Below, piece after piece: positions 60,001 through 64,000 of a stretch of 64,000 nucleotides of DNA. A program made the translations under genes and the position numbers. Every line of letters starts with the position of its first letter. Positions within the stretch are counted from its first letter, which is position 1. The notes beneath the pieces were generated by a model. The model saw only the letters and a list, made by a program, of their open reading frames with translations. It made no database searches and had not been told where the DNA came from. This DNA comes from Phycisphaerales bacterium (GTDB lineage: Bacteria; Planctomycetota; Phycisphaerae; Sedimentisphaerales; Anaerobacaceae): NCBI GenBank assembly GCA_030602885.1, contig JAUVYV010000003.1, positions 62,001 through 126,000 of the forward strand, given 5' to 3'.

Positions 60001-61722
60001 TCAGCTCTTGAGCTGCTTATAGCTGTCTTCGCCGCCGTTTATCAGATGAATCAACGGCTGAGGCCGGTCAACCCCCTCGATAAACCTCGGCCTTGCCGCC
60101 CACGGTGTCACGCTGAGTACGTTTGTCATGTCCATCCAGTACTGAAGCCGCGCCACAGGCAGATTCCACGTCATATGGAAATGATTGGCAGGGGGGTACT
60201 GCTTGTACTCAACCATCGTCGCATACCTCGGTACCACAAACGTATGAGGCCACGTCGGCGTCGTCAGCTTGCACATCGCCTGCCCCAACTTCTCCGGCAC
60301 TTCCGTAGTAGACGCCTCATCCCATATCATACTAAACAGGCCATTGACTTTACTGAAAGCCATTCGTGCCGCAACGCCCTCGATTCCGCCGGGCGTCATG
60401 AATGTCACGCTGTTGCCCCCGCCCGGAAAATAACCCGCATCCGCCAAAGGCATGCTCACTCCGTCCATAATCTTTTTAACGCTCGCCCCCGGCTTCGCCG
60501 CCCAGTCAAACGACGCACTGCCCGAATTGTCACCGTCAACCAATCCCTTCTGATACCAGGCCGCCTTCTTGTCTAACCGCTTCAAGCCGATCTTCTTCGC
60601 CAACTCCCGTATCTCCCACGCCTCCCAAACCTTCCGAAAATCCATAAACAAAGGCGGATTACCACCGCTAAGATACGTCATAAACAGCATCGTAAGTAAT
60701 CCTTGCACATCCGCTTCGGTTGCGTATGGCAGGGGGGCTTTACGACCTTGATGGTCAAATGTACTGTTAAAAAGCGACTCCATCGCATCCGCTACCGGCA
60801 GGGGGGTCCCTCGCAAATCACTGCCCCACTCAAGCTGACTCATGAAACCGCCCCCGACCGCATTCAGCTCCGCCATCAAATCCCGCACAATCAGGTACAT
60901 CCCCAAGCTCTGATTGAACCGCTCACTGTCCGCTTCATCCCGAAGCTCCAAACGCTTCCCCACGTACTTATCAATCCATCTCCGCAGGGCCTTCAACTCC
61001 TTCCCGTCGTATGCTCCCTTGCTGAGCATATCGCTAAGCAGTTTCATATCTAATCGCGTAATCTCTAAGCCGAACGTGTTCCTCGTCGGTATCACATGCG
61101 CCAGCGCCGTCTCCATCCCCATCGAGTCATGTCCGAATATCACAACCCGCCGACCACGCAGGCCTACTGCCGTCACTGCCGCATAGCACCAGTCGATAAG
61201 CCAATTCGCCGTCTGCTCGCTCATTTTTGGATTTGCACCCGTATCAGGCCAGTTGCCGACGTTCAAAGTCGCCGGCCGTCCGTATTGAGCCAGCGCACCA
61301 TTCAGCGCATGCGCATAGACAACGCCGGGCTTCGGCCCGCTGTTACCGCACGTAATGTTGATTGGCGTCTCCTTCGGAAACTGCTGCAGCAGTGATATCG
61401 TCGTAAGCTGTGGAAATGCCCACGTATCCGGCACGCAAACAAGAATATCCACTCCCGCCTTTCGGAACTGCTGCGCGACAGTATCTGCCTGCCGCTCGCC
61501 GTCCACAAGGACCGTCGAATACACCACCGGCACCGGCGTGCCGTCCGGCAGCACCACCGCACCATTGATAGTATCTGCCGCCATCTTCACGATATTCCGG
61601 CACCGCTTCCTGCTCGCCTCATCAATCCGCGGGTCGCTCGTCGCAAATACAGCAATCACCGGCTCCTTCGGCTCCGCCCTGCGAATATTCGACAATCGCA
61701 CCGCTCCGCTTTTCTTAACCAT
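60001..61722 (-). CDS. L-fucose isomerase family protein
   Basis: 573 residues, GGAG upstream. 'PVIAVFATSDPRIDEASRKRCRNIVKMAADTI' opens domain 1, 'VCVPDTWAFPQLTTISLLQQFPKETPINITCGNSGPKPGVVYAHALNGALAQYG' and 'RRVVIFGHDSMGMETALAHVIPTRNTFGLEITRLDM' follow as in FucI. The end 'FVVPRYATMVEYKQYPPANHFHMTWNLPVARLQYWMDMTNV' matches the C-domain with the metal His. It interconverts aldose and ketose. The ribose-type ABC importer downstream on the window edge is likely its transporter. Confidence 0.85.
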   Translation of the reverse strand: MVKKSGAVRLSNIRRAEPKEPVIAVFATSDPRIDEASRKRCRNIVKMAADTINGAVVLPDGTPVPVVYSTVLVDGERQADTVAQQFRKAGVDILVCVPDTWAFPQLTTISLLQQFPKETPINITCGNSGPKPGVVYAHALNGALAQYGRPATLNVGNWPDTGANPKMSEQTANWLIDWCYAAVTAVGLRGRRVVIFGHDSMGMETALAHVIPTRNTFGLEITRLDMKLLSDMLSKGAYDGKELKALRRWIDKYVGKRLELRDEADSERFNQSLGMYLIVRDLMAELNAVGGGFMSQLEWGSDLRGTPLPVADAMESLFNSTFDHQGRKAPLPYATEADVQGLLTMLFMTYLSGGNPPLFMDFRKVWEAWEIRELAKKIGLKRLDKKAAWYQKGLVDGDNSGSASFDWAAKPGASVKKIMDGVSMPLADAGYFPGGGNSVTFMTPGGIEGVAARMAFSKVNGLFSMIWDEASTTEVPEKLGQAMCKLTTPTWPHTFVVPRYATMVEYKQYPPANHFHMTWNLPVARLQYWMDMTNVLSVTPWAARPRFIEGVDRPQPLIHLINGGEDSYKQLKS

Positions 61723-61754
61723 CGCTATTACTCCTGACTCATAACCACGCCAAA

Positions 61755-62723
61755 CTAACTGCCCGTACTCTGCAATTCTTTTCCCTTCGAACGCGCCAGT
61801 TGGTCAACTGAGACCGCGATAACGATAATCAGACCAATCACTATCAACTGAGCATTCGTCGATATCCCTAACAGCGTACACCCGTTCCGCAGGAAACTTA
61901 TCAGCAGCGTCCCTATAATCGTCCCGACTATCGTCCCCTGCCCGCCCGCCAGGCTCGCCCCGCCTATCACCACCGCCGCAATAACATCCAGCTCCGTCCC
62001 AAGTCCCGCGGTCGGCTGGGCCGACACCGTCCGGCTTACCTGTATCATCGACGCTATACCGACCAGCACACCTATAAACATATAAATGCAGATCAGATTC
62101 AAATCGACATTAACGCCCGCATGAAATGCCGCCTCACGGTTCGACCCTATCGCGTATGTGTATCGCCCTAACTTCATATATCGAAGGATGAATATTGCCG
62201 CTGCTGTGATAACCGCAAAAATAATAATCGAAACCGGCACAGCTAAAATAGAACCCTCACCAAGATACTTGTAATCAGCAATGTTAATCGGCTGACCGTC
62301 CCGCATCACCAGCGCTATCCCGCGATAAAAGCTCATCGCCCCCAGCGTCACTATAAACGGCTGCAGCCGAAGCTTCGTTATCAAAACCCCATTCAGGAAC
62401 CCGCATACGACCCCGACACCAATCCCTGCGATTGTCCCATACACTAATGACGCACCCTGTGGATTAGCCCCGCCCATCGCCTCCATCACCGCCGCTCCCG
62501 CCATCCCGCAAAGAGCCAGCATACTCCCCACCGATAAATCAATCCCCGCCGATATAATCACAAAAGTCATCCCTATCGCAATTATCCCATAGACGCTTGA
62601 CCGCCGCAGAACGTTAAGGAAATTATCCATCGTCAAAAACGTATCGGGCCGAAACGCCGACAGAATACATATTATCAGCACTAAACTGCCGAACGGCAGC
62701 AACTGCCTCACGAACTTACTCAT
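61755..62723 (-). CDS. Sugar ABC transporter permease (RbsC type)
   Basis: 322 residues; its ATG overlaps the ATPase gene end, with GGAGG within that gene. Many hydrophobic segments are visible, beginning 'LLPFGSLVLIICILSAFRP', with 'SVYGIIAIGMTFVIISAGIDLSVGSMLALCGMAGAAVMEAMGG' and 'ELDVIAAVVIGGASLAGGQGTIVGTIIGTLLISFLRNGCTLLGI', which is the BPD_transp_2 signature. It forms the membrane channel of a monosaccharide importer. A substrate-binding protein is not seen in the window. Confidence 0.93.
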   Translation of the reverse strand: MSKFVRQLLPFGSLVLIICILSAFRPDTFLTMDNFLNVLRRSSVYGIIAIGMTFVIISAGIDLSVGSMLALCGMAGAAVMEAMGGANPQGASLVYGTIAGIGVGVVCGFLNGVLITKLRLQPFIVTLGAMSFYRGIALVMRDGQPINIADYKYLGEGSILAVPVSIIIFAVITAAAIFILRYMKLGRYTYAIGSNREAAFHAGVNVDLNLICIYMFIGVLVGIASMIQVSRTVSAQPTAGLGTELDVIAAVVIGGASLAGGQGTIVGTIIGTLLISFLRNGCTLLGISTNAQLIVIGLIIVIAVSVDQLARSKGKELQSTGS

Positions 62724-64000
62724 TTGCTTCCTCCACTGCCGCCAGGTGCATTATCTCTTCCTGACTCGTTTCGCTCGTCTTCAGGTTGCCCACTAACTTG
62801 CCTCGCCGCATCACAAGTATCCTGTCCGTCACACCTAAAAGCTCACCTAACTCCGACGAAATAAACAAAATTGCCTTGCCCTCTTTCGCCAATTTGTTGA
62901 GCAGACCATAGACCTCCTTCTTCGCCCCGACGTCAATCCCGCGTGTCGGCTCGTCAAAAATCATAAATCGCGACTCTGTTAGAAGCCACCTCGCAATCAC
63001 GAGTTTCTGCTGATTACCCCCGCTAAGCGATTCTGCCGGCGCATCAGCCCCAGCCCATTTGATAGCCAACTGCCTGCCCAGCTTCTCGGCGATACCGTTC
63101 TCCTTAGCCGGGCTGATTGTTCTGCTCATCCCAATCAAGTCCAGACCAGCCAGCGTTATGTTCCACGAGCACGCCAGATTCAAACACAACCCCGTTCGCT
63201 TCCGGTCCTCCGTCAAAAAAGCAATCCCGTTTGCTATTCCCTCGCCAGGGCTCTTAATCGTCACCGCCTTGCCGTCCAGCGAAACCTTCCCCGTCGCCTT
63301 CTTGTCAATACCGAAAATCGCCCTCGCTACCTCCGTCCGCCCCGCGCCGACAAGACCCGCCATCCCCACAATCTCACCGGCCCCGACCTCAAAACTAACG
63401 TCCCTTATCTTCGCGCCTGAATTCAGCCCCTCAATCTTCACCCTCGTCTCGCCGATTCTTACGTCACGCGCAGGGAAAAACTCCGTCAGCTCACGACCTA
63501 CCATGTGACGTACAATCGTCGCAATATCCAGCTTGCTCATCGGCTCGCTGTGTACCACCTGCCCGTCCCGAAGCACCGTCACTTCATCAGCTAATCCAAC
63601 TATCTCCTCCAGGCGATGCGATATATAAATCACCGAAATCCCGTTGCTTCGCAGCCGCCTCACTATCTCGAACAGCCGCTCAACCTCGCTCTCCGAAAGC
63701 GAGCTCGTCGGCTCATCCATCACGATAATCGATGCCTTCCGCGCAAGCGCCTTGAGTATCTCCGCGACCTGGCAGTCACCCGTCGAAAGCTCCGCCACCA
63801 CCGCCCCCGGCTCAATATCAAAATGAAAATTCTCAGCCAATTCCGCCGTGTTGTTCACCATTACATTGTTGTCAATCATAAACGGCAGTGCTCCCCTCGG
63901 CTCATTCCCCAAAAAAACATTCTCCGCCACCGTCAGATGCTCGGCTAAGTCCGGGTCCTGATAAATCATCGAAACCCCCGCCTCTATCGCCTTCTCAGGC
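62716..64000 (-). CDS. Sugar ABC transporter ATP-binding protein (RbsA/MglA type), partial
   Basis: The gene runs off the right edge: codons before the track start at 63969 continue in frame ('PEKAIEAGVS' then MIYQDPDL). Both ATPase halves are visible: first-half signature 'AELSTGDCQVAEILKALARKASIIVMDEPTSSLSESEVERLFEIV' and a second half with 'VGMAGLVGAGRTEVARAIFG' (Walker A), 'ESLSGGNQQKLVIARWLLTESRFMIFDEPTRGIDVGAK'. Duplicated ATPases mark ribose/galactose-type importers. It couples to the permease at 61755. Confidence 0.93.
   Translation of the reverse strand, partial: PEKAIEAGVSMIYQDPDLAEHLTVAENVFLGNEPRGALPFMIDNNVMVNNTAELAENFHFDIEPGAVVAELSTGDCQVAEILKALARKASIIVMDEPTSSLSESEVERLFEIVRRLRSNGISVIYISHRLEEIVGLADEVTVLRDGQVVHSEPMSKLDIATIVRHMVGRELTEFFPARDVRIGETRVKIEGLNSGAKIRDVSFEVGAGEIVGMAGLVGAGRTEVARAIFGIDKKATGKVSLDGKAVTIKSPGEGIANGIAFLTEDRKRTGLCLNLACSWNITLAGLDLIGMSRTISPAKENGIAEKLGRQLAIKWAGADAPAESLSGGNQQKLVIARWLLTESRFMIFDEPTRGIDVGAKKEVYGLLNKLAKEGKAILFISSELGELLGVTDRILVMRRGKLVGNLKTSETSQEEIMHLAAVEEANE

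Noticed and set aside
60186-60808. Repeated decamer CCCCCCTGCC (minus strand) three times in the fucose isomerase gene
   Set aside because: A further copy occurs at about 38357; the copies code for different residues and look like chance in GC-rich DNA.
1-64000. CRISPR arrays, tRNA and rRNA genes
   Set aside because: No regularly spaced direct repeats of 24-40 bases, and no tRNA or rRNA signatures, were found by reading; a covariance-model search was not possible.

Overview
The window most likely comes from a planctomycete, probably of the Phycisphaerae lineage (inference). The pointers are a small histone-fold protein, Tat-signalled Gfo/Idh and TIM-barrel sugar proteins, the conserved 'KANRLNALKSTGPRTPRGKA' protein, and intergenic tracts of GGGTTTG/GGGTTCG repeats. 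No rRNA, tRNA or CRISPR array was seen. Genes are tightly packed in operons with Shine-Dalgarno sites. Degenerate or mobile DNA is concentrated at about 7.4-9.8, 12.3-12.8, 34.3-36.1 and 40.7-41.0 kb.

Layout. 1-7.4 kb (minus): a phage-type head and tail module (Gp6-like portal, coiled-coil scaffold-like protein, SU10/DUF5309-type major capsid, connector and tail-like proteins, beta-helix protein) with no terminase in the window. 7.4-9.8 kb: a DUF2007 pseudogene split by a 177-bp foldback element, a second 136-bp inverted-repeat element, REP-like palindromes, and a nitrilase-like gene flanked by direct repeats derived from the 3' end of scpB. 9.8-12.5 kb (minus): scpB and a cassette of two predicted PD-(D/E)XK-like proteins, one with DUF5655. 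12.8-19.5 kb (minus): one long operon rpmE-prfA-kinase/deoxyribosyltransferase fusion-deoC-pabB-pabC-nif3-like. 19.7-24.5 kb: TIM-barrel isomerases, a Gfo/Idh oxidoreductase, lipoproteins and a GH97 remnant. 24.7-25.3 kb: an MntA/HepT pair with a damaged MntA. 25.4-34.3 kb (plus): peptidoglycan and division genes (murD; murC-murB-ddl-ftsQ-like), with PilZ, cobO, a TIM-barrel gene and ispD between them. 34.3-38 kb: repetitive DNA and a zinc-ribbon plus TIGR04141/DUF6119 gene pair. 38.2-44.9 kb: HAD phosphatase, DUF434 protein, MBL hydrolase, glycosyltransferase, nucleotide-sugar dehydrogenase and small conserved proteins. 45.2 kb: a bacterial histone gene with its own terminator. 45.9-50.6 kb: a glycogen or alpha-glucan operon (GT, GH57, debranching enzyme). 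51.7-58.7 kb (minus): azoreductase and a trp operon E-G-D-F-B-A lacking trpC. Its sigma70-type promoter is followed by a nearly complete textbook attenuator, with leader peptide MSQIVRTTSWVWWWPVG that the ORF track does not list. 58.8-59.9 kb: nucleotidyltransferase/HEPN/cupin unit. 60-64 kb: fucose-isomerase family enzyme and a ribose-type ABC importer running off the window.

How it works together: the trp operon is probably controlled by ribosome stalling at Trp codons. TrpG may also serve PabB, because no pabA lies beside pabB/pabC. The murD-ftsQ block supplies the cell wall, and the three glucan genes handle storage polysaccharide. The strongest candidates for new biology are the trp attenuator with an almost leaderless leader peptide, the histone, the nuclease cassette, the TIGR04141 island, the direct-repeat-flanked gene at scpB, and the MntA with its catalytic motif deleted. 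All functional calls rest on reading the sequence; no database search was run.
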